NCBI GenBank assembly: GCA_017450005.1
Contig: JAFSYM010000040.1
Coordinates: 1-35,900 of the forward strand
DNA from: Clostridia bacterium
GTDB lineage: Bacteria; Bacillota; Clostridia; Oscillospirales; Acutalibacteraceae
Length of the DNA: 35,900 bases
Direction of reading: 5' to 3'
Notes under the pieces: generated by a model
Told to the model about the DNA's origin: nothing
What the model saw: the letters and a program-made list of their open reading frames with translations, nothing else
Database searches by the model: none
Translations under genes and position numbers: made by a program
Shown: piece by piece, positions 8,901 to 15,248 of the stretch
Numbering within the stretch: the first letter of the stretch is position 1
Layout of the letters: every line of letters begins with the position of its first letter

Positions 8901-9659
8901 CCGCACGGCGCAGTAGTCGTCCCATGCACCTTGCAGCAGCGGGTCGGTAAACGTTGCGCTGTCGATCGTCGTCAAAAACGTTGTGTGCCGGCAGTGATCC
9001 GACCAGTAGGTGTCAATCATGCGGATCTCCGTGATCGTCGGATCGCGCTGCTCGGTGCGGAAATAGTCGCGGCAGAAACGGATATCGTCCGTATCCATTG
9101 CAAGCGCATACTGCTTGACGAATGCGGCAAGTCCTGCCTCGTCCAGTGCACAGAAGCCTTCGCACACATCCACAGACGTCGGGATTTCGTACTGAACGTG
9201 CAGCGTTTCGACCGCCTCGAGCGAAGCCTCGCGGCTCTCGACAGGGTTGATGACGTATTTTTTAATGCTCTGCACCTCGGCGTCCGTCAGATCGCCGTAG
9301 AGCAGGTAGACCTTCGCCGTGCGCACAAGCGGACGCTCGAGCTGGGAGATGATCTGGATGCACTGCGCCGCGGAGTCTGCGCGCTGGTCGAACTGACCGG
9401 GCAGATATTCCACCGCGAATACGACGCAGTCCGACGTGTCGCCGAGACTGTCGGTGCACATGTCAAGCTGCGGTTCGGAAAAAACGGTTTGTTTGCTTTG
9501 CTCGAACAGTGCGGGGTCGATGTTTTCGACGTCGTAACGGTTGAGCAAACGCACTTTTTGCAGAGAATGCACGCCGAGAAATGACTGCAGATCCGCACAC
9601 AGTGCGGCTGCCTCGTGGTCAAGACCCGGCTTTTTCTCTACGAAAACTCTGTATACCAT
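5973..9659 (-). CDS. purL: Phosphoribosylformylglycinamidine synthase (PurS-PurL-PurQ single chain)
   Basis: Fourth step of purine synthesis: FGAR plus glutamine and ATP to FGAM. At 1228 residues it is the fused form: a PurS-like N-terminal part, a duplicated AIR-synthase-like synthetase core (with HNHPTEIEPFGGAATCIGG at roughly 335-355), and a class I glutaminase at the C-terminus. The glutaminase triad is complete: nucleophile C1069 in GICNGFQ, with H1199 and E1201 in GHTERYED. GGAGG lies five bases before the ATG at 9659. It is the last gene of the operon, 36 bases after purD. The intact glutaminase contrasts with the degenerate one in purF of the same operon. Confidence 0.96.
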   Translation of the reverse strand: MVYRVFVEKKPGLDHEAAALCADLQSFLGVHSLQKVRLLNRYDVENIDPALFEQSKQTVFSEPQLDMCTDSLGDTSDCVVFAVEYLPGQFDQRADSAAQCIQIISQLERPLVRTAKVYLLYGDLTDAEVQSIKKYVINPVESREASLEAVETLHVQYEIPTSVDVCEGFCALDEAGLAAFVKQYALAMDTDDIRFCRDYFRTEQRDPTITEIRMIDTYWSDHCRHTTFLTTIDSATFTDPLLQGAWDDYCAVRQRLGRTKPMNLMDVATIATRALKADGKLPRLDESEEINACTVKITVDVDGSAEEWLLLFKNETHNHPTEIEPFGGAATCIGGAIRDPLSGRSYVYAAMRVTGAADPLRPVEQTLEGKLPQRKIVTTAAAGYSSYGNQIGLATGQVDELYHDGYAAKRMEIGAVIAAAPARNVRRERPEPGDVVILLGGRTGRDGCGGATGSSKSHTLSSLTTCGAEVQKGNAPEERKLQRLFRNAEASRLIKRCNDFGAGGVSVAIGELADGLLIDLNAVPKKYDGLDGTELAISESQERMAVVVAPEDAARFREIAETENLESTIVATVQAEPRLVMTWNGVKVVDISREFLNSNGAEKHIDITPADPAAFEKTVGSDFAAGLRALAGDLNICSKRGLSERFDSTIGRGTVLMPFGGKYQQTPIQAMVHKVSVEKAKTDTVSYMAWGYNPYISEKSPYHGAYLAVIESVSKLIAAGAKFEDVYLTFQEYFEKPMRDGKRWGKPLSALLGAFEAQMHLGIAAIGGKDSMSGTFEQIDVPPTLVSFAVTTGDVHEVVTPEFKAAGHNVCLLSPEMDENGLPKSASLLALYERVTALMRAGKVYAAYTPTFGGIAEAVLKSAIGNGIGFAFDNGLSMQDIFGYCYGAFLLETDEAVGTVIGRTTDDGAITYGGASVSLDELLGTYEKKLEPVFPCEAQVKSRAVENITYTAGSRVSPALHYAKPRVLIPVFPGTNCEFDTAKALAAAGASPEIFVINNLMSAGITQSVEQFAKKLEDAQIVFIPGGFSGGDEPDGSGKFITAFFRNARIKDGVTRLLEQRDGLMCGICNGFQALVKLGLVPFGKIIDTDESCPTLTYNDIGRHQSRIVHTRIASNKSPWLMETMPGEVYNVPISHGEGKFIVSDTMLRELAANGQIATQYVDLDGNATMDIRFNPNGSICAIEGITSPDGRVFGKMGHTERYEDGLYQNVPGQYDMGLFRSAVRYYE

Positions 9660-9695
9660 GAGTGCCTCCGTTTCGGGAAGTTTGAAGTGAAAGGA

Positions 9696-10955
9696 TTACG
9701 CGTTGAGCGCGCGTTTGCCGATGTCCATGCGGCAGTAGGCGTTTTCAAAATGTACCTTTGCGGCATTCTGATACGCTTTTTCGACCGCTTCGCGCAGTGT
9801 CGGCGCCGTTGCCGTCACGCCCAGTACGCGGCCGCCCGCCGTCAGGAGCTGTCCGTCGACACGCTTGGCGCCCGCAATGAACAGCGCGGCGTTGAAGTCC
9901 GCGTCAACCGTAATCGGGAAACCGGTTGCGTATTTCTGCGGATAGCCGTCGGATGCGAGCACAACGCAGCACGCGCTGCCGTCGCTGAACCGGACGTCGA
10001 CGTCCGAAAGACGCTCGTCCGCCACCGCTTCCATGATCGTGAGAAGATCGCTTTCCAGCAGCGGAAGCACCACCTGCGTTTCGGGATCGCCGAAGCGGCA
10101 GTTGTATTCGATCACCTTCGGGCCGTCTTTGGTAATCATCAGGCCGAAGTACAGACAGCCTTTGAACGGCCGTCCTTCTTTGCGCATGGCTTCCACGGTC
10201 GGCAGAAAGATCTCGCGCATGCAGCGCGCGGCGACCGCGTCCGTGTAGTACGGATTCGGGGCGATGGTGCCCATGCCGCCGGTATTGAGTCCCTCGTCGC
10301 CGTCTTTGGCGCGCTTGTGATCCATCGAGGACACCATCGGCACAATCGTCTTGCCGTCGGTGAAACTGAGAACGGACACTTCTGGGCCCTCCAGAAACTC
10401 CTCAATCACAACTCGGCTGCCGGACGCGCCGAAGATTTTGTCCTCCATCATGGAGCGAACGGCGGCCTTCGCCTCCTGGCGCGTATAGGCGAGAATCACA
10501 CCCTTGCCGAGCGCAAGACCGTCCGCTTTGATGACGGTCGGGATCGCGGCCGTATCGAGATAGGCGAGCGCTTCGTCCATGTCGGAAAAGACGGCGTATG
10601 ACGCGGTCGGGATGCCGTACTTCTGCATCAGGTTCTTGGAGAACACCTTGCTGCCCTCGATGATCGCGGCATTCGCGCGCGGTCCGAAGCAGCGGATACC
10701 CTTTGCCTCGAGCGCATCGACCGCGCCGAGTACGAGCGGATCGTCCGGCGCGACGACGGCAAAGTCGATCGCGTGACTTTCGGCAAACGCGACGATGCCG
10801 TCGATATCTTTTGCGCCCACGTTCACGCACTGTGCCAGGTCATCCATACCGCCGTTTCCCGGCAGCACATAGATCACGGGCTTTTTGGGGCTTTGGGCGA
10901 GTTTTTGCAGAATCGCGTGCTCGCGTCCGCCGCCGCCGACTAAGAGTATATTCAT
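9696..10955 (-). CDS. purD: Phosphoribosylamine-glycine ligase (GAR synthetase)
   Basis: Second step: ligates glycine to phosphoribosylamine with ATP. The 419-residue ATP-grasp protein starts MNILLVGGGGREHA, the typical N-terminal motif, and carries the ATP-grasp stretches (VIKADGLALGKGV; EEFLEGPEVSVLSF; YNCRFGDPETQ). The ATG at 10955 follows GAGGT. It is 13 bases after purH. Normal length, no oddity. Confidence 0.96.
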   Translation of the reverse strand: MNILLVGGGGREHAILQKLAQSPKKPVIYVLPGNGGMDDLAQCVNVGAKDIDGIVAFAESHAIDFAVVAPDDPLVLGAVDALEAKGIRCFGPRANAAIIEGSKVFSKNLMQKYGIPTASYAVFSDMDEALAYLDTAAIPTVIKADGLALGKGVILAYTRQEAKAAVRSMMEDKIFGASGSRVVIEEFLEGPEVSVLSFTDGKTIVPMVSSMDHKRAKDGDEGLNTGGMGTIAPNPYYTDAVAARCMREIFLPTVEAMRKEGRPFKGCLYFGLMITKDGPKVIEYNCRFGDPETQVVLPLLESDLLTIMEAVADERLSDVDVRFSDGSACCVVLASDGYPQKYATGFPITVDADFNAALFIAGAKRVDGQLLTAGGRVLGVTATAPTLREAVEKAYQNAAKVHFENAYCRMDIGKRALNA

Positions 10956-10968
10956 GAATTTACCTCGA

Positions 10969-12153
10969 TCAATGATGGAACAGACGCATACCGGTGAACG
11001 CCATCGCAATGCCGTACTTGTCGCATGCCGCGATCACATTGTCGTCGCGGATGGAGCCGCCGGGTTCCGCGATGTAAGACACGCCGCTTCTGCGGGCGCG
11101 CTCGATGTTGTCGCCGAACGGGAAAAACGCATCGCTGCCAAGCGCAACGCCCGTGAGCGTGGCAAGATATGCTTTCTGCTCCTCTTTGGTGAAGGGCTCG
11201 GGGCGTACGGAGAAGAACTGACGCCACACGTCCTCGCCCAGCACGTCCTCGTCGCTGTCGGAAATGTACACGTCGATCACGTTGTCGCGGTCGGGTCTGC
11301 CGATCGTATCCAGGAACGGCAGGTTCAGCACTTTCTCATGCTGGCGCAGATGCCAGATGTCTGCCTTGTTGCCGGCAAGACGCGTGCAGTGGATGCGCGA
11401 CTGCTGACCGGCGCCTACGCCGATCGCCTGACCGTCCACCGCGTAGCAGACGGAGTTGGATTGCGTGTATTTGAGCGTGATGAGCGAAATGATCAGGTCG
11501 CGGATCGCGGATTCGGGCAGATCCTTGTTGGCCGTCACAACGTTTTTGAGCAGGTCGCGGTCGATGCGGAAATTGTTGCGTCCCTGCGAGAACGTGACGC
11601 CGAACACGTCCTTCGTCTCAACCTCGGCAGGCACGTAGTCCTTGTCGATCTTGACGATATTGTAGTTGCCCTTGCGCTTGCTTCTGAGGATTTCCAGCGC
11701 TTCGGGTGTGTAGCCGGGGGCGATGATGCCGTCGGATACTTCGCGCTTGATGAGCAGTGCGGTCGTCGCGTCGCACTCGTCGGACAGCGCGATCCAGTCG
11801 CCGAAGGAGGACATGCGGTCGGTGCCTCTGGCACGCGCATAAGCGCACGCGAGCGGCGAGTCGTCCAGACCCTCGATGTCGTCTACAAAACAGGCCTTCT
11901 TGAGCGTGTCGGGCAGGATGGTGCCGACAGATGCGGAGGTGGGGCTGACGTGCTTGAAGGAGGTCGCGGCGCACATGCCGGTATTCTCTTTGATTTCCTT
12001 GACAAGCTGCCAGCTGTTGAACGCGTCGAGGAAGTTGATGTAGCCGGGTCTGCCGGACAGAATCTCGATCGGCAGATCGCTGCCGTCCTTCATGAATATC
12101 TGCGCGGGTTTCTGATTGGGGTTGCAGCCGTACTTGAGTTCAAATTCTTTCAT
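10969..12153 (-). CDS. purH: AICAR formyltransferase, stand-alone (PurH C-terminal domain)
   Basis: Transfers a formyl group from 10-formyl-tetrahydrofolate to AICAR, the penultimate step to IMP. At 394 residues it corresponds only to the transformylase part of bifunctional PurH (about 510-530 residues in most bacteria); the N-terminal IMP cyclohydrolase domain is absent. KYGCNPNQKPAQ at 7-18 and SFKHVSPTSAS with K67 and H68 match the transformylase catalytic motifs. The ATG follows AAGGAG. The missing cyclohydrolase activity is supplied by the PurO-type gene just upstream in the operon, 18 bases away, so the split is functional rather than a truncation. Confidence 0.93.
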   Translation of the reverse strand: MKEFELKYGCNPNQKPAQIFMKDGSDLPIEILSGRPGYINFLDAFNSWQLVKEIKENTGMCAATSFKHVSPTSASVGTILPDTLKKACFVDDIEGLDDSPLACAYARARGTDRMSSFGDWIALSDECDATTALLIKREVSDGIIAPGYTPEALEILRSKRKGNYNIVKIDKDYVPAEVETKDVFGVTFSQGRNNFRIDRDLLKNVVTANKDLPESAIRDLIISLITLKYTQSNSVCYAVDGQAIGVGAGQQSRIHCTRLAGNKADIWHLRQHEKVLNLPFLDTIGRPDRDNVIDVYISDSDEDVLGEDVWRQFFSVRPEPFTKEEQKAYLATLTGVALGSDAFFPFGDNIERARRSGVSYIAEPGGSIRDDNVIAACDKYGIAMAFTGMRLFHH

Positions 12154-12171
12154 GTTTCCGCACTCCTTGTA

Positions 12172-12888
12172 TTATTTGTTTTTGTTGAACAGTCTGTCTT
12201 CGTATTCGCCGCTGGCGATGTCGATATAGCGCACAATGAGCGAAATCTTGTTGTTCTCGTCAAGATTTGTCCACAGGTCGTCGGCAAACACGTCGATGTC
12301 GTCCGGGATGCGCACACGCTCCGGCTCGCCGGTAAAGGTCGGGATGGGATTGCCGTCGTGGTTGTAGGTGTGGATAAAATGACCGACGCCGGGCAGCGCC
12401 TTGTAGGAGAATGTGTAGCGGTTGCATGCCGTACCCTCGGCGTCCGCGCTCTTGAGGATGTTGAGCTTGTAGGTATAGTCCGCGCCGGGGAACAGGATGC
12501 CGCTGATGCGGGGCGTGAAGTTCGGCGCATCCGGCTCGAACTCACGCGTATCAAGCGCCTGCTCAAACGTCTTGCCCGCTTCCAGGAAATCGACGATCGT
12601 GTCGGTCTGGTCGCCGTTGGTCACCACGACTGCGTCGCCGCACAGACGCACGGGCGAATAGATGATCAGCGAGGGGTCTTTGACCTTGGACGCGTCGAAG
12701 GGGTGAATCAGCAGCTCCTTGCCGTTCGGGATAAAGACGCGGTTACGGCTGTTTTCGCTTCTGCCCATGATGAAGTAGGCGAAGACTGCCTTCTTGCCGT
12801 CGGCGCTCTGACCGATGACGATGCCTCTGCCCACGTAGGAATTGCCGGCGATCCGCTCGCCGATGGCGGGTGTGTCGTAGATGCTCAT
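12172..12888 (-). CDS. purO: IMP cyclohydrolase, PurO type
   Basis: Closes the ring of FAICAR to IMP, the last step of the pathway. The 238-residue protein begins with a PurO-like block (YVGRGIVIGQSADGKKAVFA and MGRSENSRNRVF, residues 18-52) resembling the archaeal IMP cyclohydrolase fold rather than bacterial PurH. The ATG at 12888 follows AAAGGAG; the longer frame to 13023 reads through palindromic repeats and is rejected. Its position directly before a PurH lacking the cyclohydrolase domain supports the role. Recognition rests on motif memory, not a search. Upstream sits the hairpin cassette that separates it from purN. Confidence 0.85.
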   Translation of the reverse strand: MSIYDTPAIGERIAGNSYVGRGIVIGQSADGKKAVFAYFIMGRSENSRNRVFIPNGKELLIHPFDASKVKDPSLIIYSPVRLCGDAVVVTNGDQTDTIVDFLEAGKTFEQALDTREFEPDAPNFTPRISGILFPGADYTYKLNILKSADAEGTACNRYTFSYKALPGVGHFIHTYNHDGNPIPTFTGEPERVRIPDDIDVFADDLWTNLDENNKISLIVRYIDIASGEYEDRLFNKNK

Positions 12889-12937
12889 ATGACTTCTCCT
12901 TTGAAAATGATTTTTCTTGGTCAGGGTTTTGCTTATA

Positions 12938-13047
12938 ATGAATTGTCGGCTCCGCCGACATGAATTGCGCTTTGCGCATGATTTCTCGCTTTGCTCCGTG
13001 AATTGCATTGCACTGCAATGCATTAAGGGCGGGCTTCGCCCGCACCC
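12938..13047. repeat. Left outward-facing array of AATTCAT-linked mini-hairpins
   Basis: Read on the minus strand, about five consecutive units, each a short hairpin with a three-base loop followed by AATTCAT or a variant. Clear stems are GCGGGC-GAA-GCCCGC, CATTGC-AGT-GCAATG, GCGC-AAA-GCGC and GTCGGC-GGA-GCCGAC; one unit (GGAGC-AAA-GCGAG) is decayed. The array ends with AATTCAT at the outer boundary. The right-hand array has the same units in the opposite orientation, so the two arrays form inverted borders around the four-helix-bundle gene. Confidence 0.75.
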
Positions 13048-13097
13048 ATTTTAATTGTCGAGTACCGGAACATTTTTTCTATCACTTTATTTGGTTT

Positions 13098-13463
13098 TTA
13101 TGTATCTGATTCTATGTTCCTCTTAGCCGTTTTGATGGATGCGATCAGCAGTCGGCGGATTTTTCTGCATTGACCCGACATCTCTAAATACTCATCATCT
13201 GTGATAATCAAAGCATCATGAAAGATTTCAAGCCAATAATCCGTTTCATAGCACTCTTTCAGAGCAATTTGAAACTTATTGACAAAGTCTGCCTTACTTG
13301 ATGCATAGTTTGCCTCGTGGATATTTGCGCCTATACTTGTGCCGCTGCGGAGCATTTGACTGATGATAGGTGCCGCTTTTCCCCGTCTTTTCAGTGTATC
13401 GAACAGTTTGATCAAATCAACGGCAAACGCTTTTGATAATACCACCAATTGATTGCTTGTCAT
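13098..13463 (-). CDS. Four-helix-bundle protein (23S rRNA intervening-sequence / Avd-like family)
   Basis: Protein of 121 residues, almost wholly helical, of the four-helix-bundle family first seen in 23S rRNA intervening sequences and related to Avd of diversity-generating retroelements. Visible family features: QMLRSGTSIGANIHEANYASSKADF (about residues 36-61, here given as landmarks), FQIALKECYETDYWLE and the basic C-terminus RKIRRLLIASIKTAKRN. Its function is unknown; Avd binds RNA and reverse transcriptase. The ATG follows AAAGGG. Two sampled 60-base stretches are 35% and 40% G+C, against about 60% in the flanking pur genes, which points to separate origin. It sits inside the pur operon between purN and purO, flanked by inverted hairpin arrays, with no rRNA, reverse transcriptase or transposase nearby. 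Confidence 0.85.
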   Translation of the reverse strand: MTSNQLVVLSKAFAVDLIKLFDTLKRRGKAAPIISQMLRSGTSIGANIHEANYASSKADFVNKFQIALKECYETDYWLEIFHDALIITDDEYLEMSGQCRKIRRLLIASIKTAKRNIESDT

Positions 13464-13529
13464 ATGATTTACCCTTTTTGATAGAGGACTTAAACTGAAT
13501 CGCCTACATTTACCAAATCACTTTTCAAT

Positions 13530-13622
13530 GCCGGCCGCAGGCCCCGAAATGTGCGAAGCACAATTCATGCCGCAGGCAATTCATGACTGAAGGTCATTTC
13601 ACGCGCCGCAGGCGCAATTCAT
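13530..13622. repeat. Right outward-facing array of AATTCAT-linked mini-hairpins, overlapping purN 3' end
   Basis: Read on the plus strand: GGCC-GCA-GGCC, then GTGC-GAA-GCAC-AATTCAT, GCC-GCA-GGC-AATTCAT, ATGAC-TGAAG-GTCAT-TTCA and GCGCC-GCA-GGCGC-AATTCAT. The outermost unit lies inside purN and encodes its last residues and stop codon. The units have the same design as the array at 12938-13047 but opposite orientation. Confidence 0.75.
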
Positions 13623-14207
13623 CTTTTTGGCGACTTTTTCAATCGCTTCCGGCAGCAGAATCCATTCGGCCTGCTCCATCACGCGTTTTTGCAGGGTTTC
13701 CGGCGTGTCGCCGTCCTCGATATAGACCGCTTTTTGTGCCACGATACGGCCGCCGTCCGGTATTTCATTGACGAAATGCACGGTCGCGCCCGTCACCTTC
13801 ACGCCGTAATCAAGCGCCGCCTGATGCACGCGCAGACCGTAAAAGCCCTCGCCGCAGAACGACGGAATCAGCGCGGGATGCACGTTGAGGATGCGTTCGG
13901 GATACTTCGACGTGAAGTCGCCGGACAAAATGCGCATGAATCCCGCAAGCACAATCAGACCGATCCCGTGCGCCCTCAGCGCGTCATCGAGCGCCGCTTC
14001 AAACTGCGCTCTGGTCGGATAGTCCGCTTTCGGAAGCACCAGCGTTTCCACACTGTGGTTCGCCGCACGCGTGAGCGCGTATGCGTCCGGGTTGTTGGAA
14101 ACGACCAGCGTGACGCGGGCAGACCGGATCTTTCCGGCGTCCTGCGCGTCCAGAATCGCCTGCAGGTTCGTGCCGCCGCCGGAGACGAGTACCGCAACGT
14201 TTACCAT
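13599..14207 (-). CDS. purN: Phosphoribosylglycinamide formyltransferase (10-formyl-THF dependent)
   Basis: Third step: formylates GAR. The 202-residue protein has GGGTNLQAI at 10-18 for phosphate binding and the catalytic triad N108, H110 (ILNVHPALIPSF) and D151 (IPDGGRIV). The ATG at 14207 overlaps the purM stop by seven bases and follows GAGG. The last seven residues, MNCACGA, and the TGA stop come from the outer unit of a palindromic repeat array (13530-13622), so the native C-terminus appears to have been replaced when the cassette inserted. The fold and active site end well before this, so the enzyme should still work. Confidence 0.95.
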   Translation of the reverse strand: MVNVAVLVSGGGTNLQAILDAQDAGKIRSARVTLVVSNNPDAYALTRAANHSVETLVLPKADYPTRAQFEAALDDALRAHGIGLIVLAGFMRILSGDFTSKYPERILNVHPALIPSFCGEGFYGLRVHQAALDYGVKVTGATVHFVNEIPDGGRIVAQKAVYIEDGDTPETLQKRVMEQAEWILLPEAIEKVAKKMNCACGA

Positions 14208-15244
14208 AACTCTACCTCGGTGTCGCTGCGCACGATCTCGCCGATGATGTACGCGTCCTCGCCGTTTTCGTGCAGCACTTCCAGCGCCTTGTCGGCGTCT
14301 TCCTTTGCGACGACAACGCTCATACCCACGCCCATGTTGAACGTGTTGAACATGTCGCGCTCCGAAATGCCGCCGAGCTCGGCGATCAGATCGAAGATCG
14401 GCAGCACGCGCACAGCGTTCTTTTCGATCTTTGCGCCGCAGCCCTTCGGCAGCGAGCGCGGAATATTTTCATAGAAACCGCCGCCCGTGATGTGCGAGAC
14501 GGCCTTGACTGTCACGCGATCGAACAGGGCGAGCATGGGTTTGACGTAAATTCTGGTCGGCGTGAGCAGCGTCTCGCCGATCGACCGGCCGCCGAGCTCG
14601 GCGACGGGAGAGGTGATGTCGCTGTGCTCCACGTCGAACACGCGGCGCACGAGCGAAAAGCCGTTGGAGTGCACGCCGGAAGACGGCAGCGCGAGCATCA
14701 CGTCACCGGGGCGCACGGATGTGTTGTCGAGAATCTTCGCCTTGTCGACCACGCCCACGGTAAAACCCGCCAGGTCGTACTCGTCCACGGGATAGAAACC
14801 GGGCATTTCCGCCGTCTCGCCGCCGATGAGCGCCGCGCCGGACTGCACGCAGCCCTCCGCCACGCCGGAGACGATCGAGGCGATCTTTTCCGGCACATTT
14901 TTGCCGCAGGCAATGTAGTCCAGGAAGAACAGCGGCTTTGCGCCGCAGCAGATCACATCGTTGACGCACATGGCCACGCAGTCGATACCGACCGTGTCAT
15001 TCTTGTCCAGCAGAAACGCGAGCTTGAGCTTGGTGCCCACGCCGTCCGTGCCGCTGACGAGCACAGGCTTTTCCATGCCCTGCACGTCCAGCTCGAACAG
15101 GCCGCCGAAGCCGCCGATGCCGTCGAGCACGCCGCTCGTCACCGTGCGCGCGATGTGCTGCTTCATCAGCTCGACCGCCTTGTAGCCCGCCGTAATATCG
15201 ACGCCCGCCGCAGCGTACGCGTCGGATCTTGAATCTTTATGCAT
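14201..15244 (-). CDS. purM: Phosphoribosylformylglycinamidine cyclo-ligase (AIR synthetase)
   Basis: Fifth step: ATP-dependent closure of FGAM to AIR. The 347-residue product has the family motif SGTDGVGTK at 64-72, plus CVNDVICCGAKPLFFLDYIA and GGETAEMPGFY, all typical. The ATG at 15244 is preceded by AAAGGAAT and lies four bases after the purF stop; the longer frame overlaps purF and is a shadow. Length is normal. Coupled to purN by a seven-base overlap. Confidence 0.96.
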   Translation of the reverse strand: MHKDSRSDAYAAAGVDITAGYKAVELMKQHIARTVTSGVLDGIGGFGGLFELDVQGMEKPVLVSGTDGVGTKLKLAFLLDKNDTVGIDCVAMCVNDVICCGAKPLFFLDYIACGKNVPEKIASIVSGVAEGCVQSGAALIGGETAEMPGFYPVDEYDLAGFTVGVVDKAKILDNTSVRPGDVMLALPSSGVHSNGFSLVRRVFDVEHSDITSPVAELGGRSIGETLLTPTRIYVKPMLALFDRVTVKAVSHITGGGFYENIPRSLPKGCGAKIEKNAVRVLPIFDLIAELGGISERDMFNTFNMGVGMSVVVAKEDADKALEVLHENGEDAYIIGEIVRSDTEVELW

Positions 15245-15248
15245 AGTC

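Noticed and set aside
12889-13023. N-terminal extension of purO to 13023
   Set aside because: It would translate the palindromic repeats, while AAAGGAG before 12888 marks the true start.
13098-13463. Four-helix-bundle gene as part of a 23S rRNA intervening sequence or a diversity-generating retroelement
   Set aside because: No rRNA, reverse transcriptase or variable repeat pair is present here.
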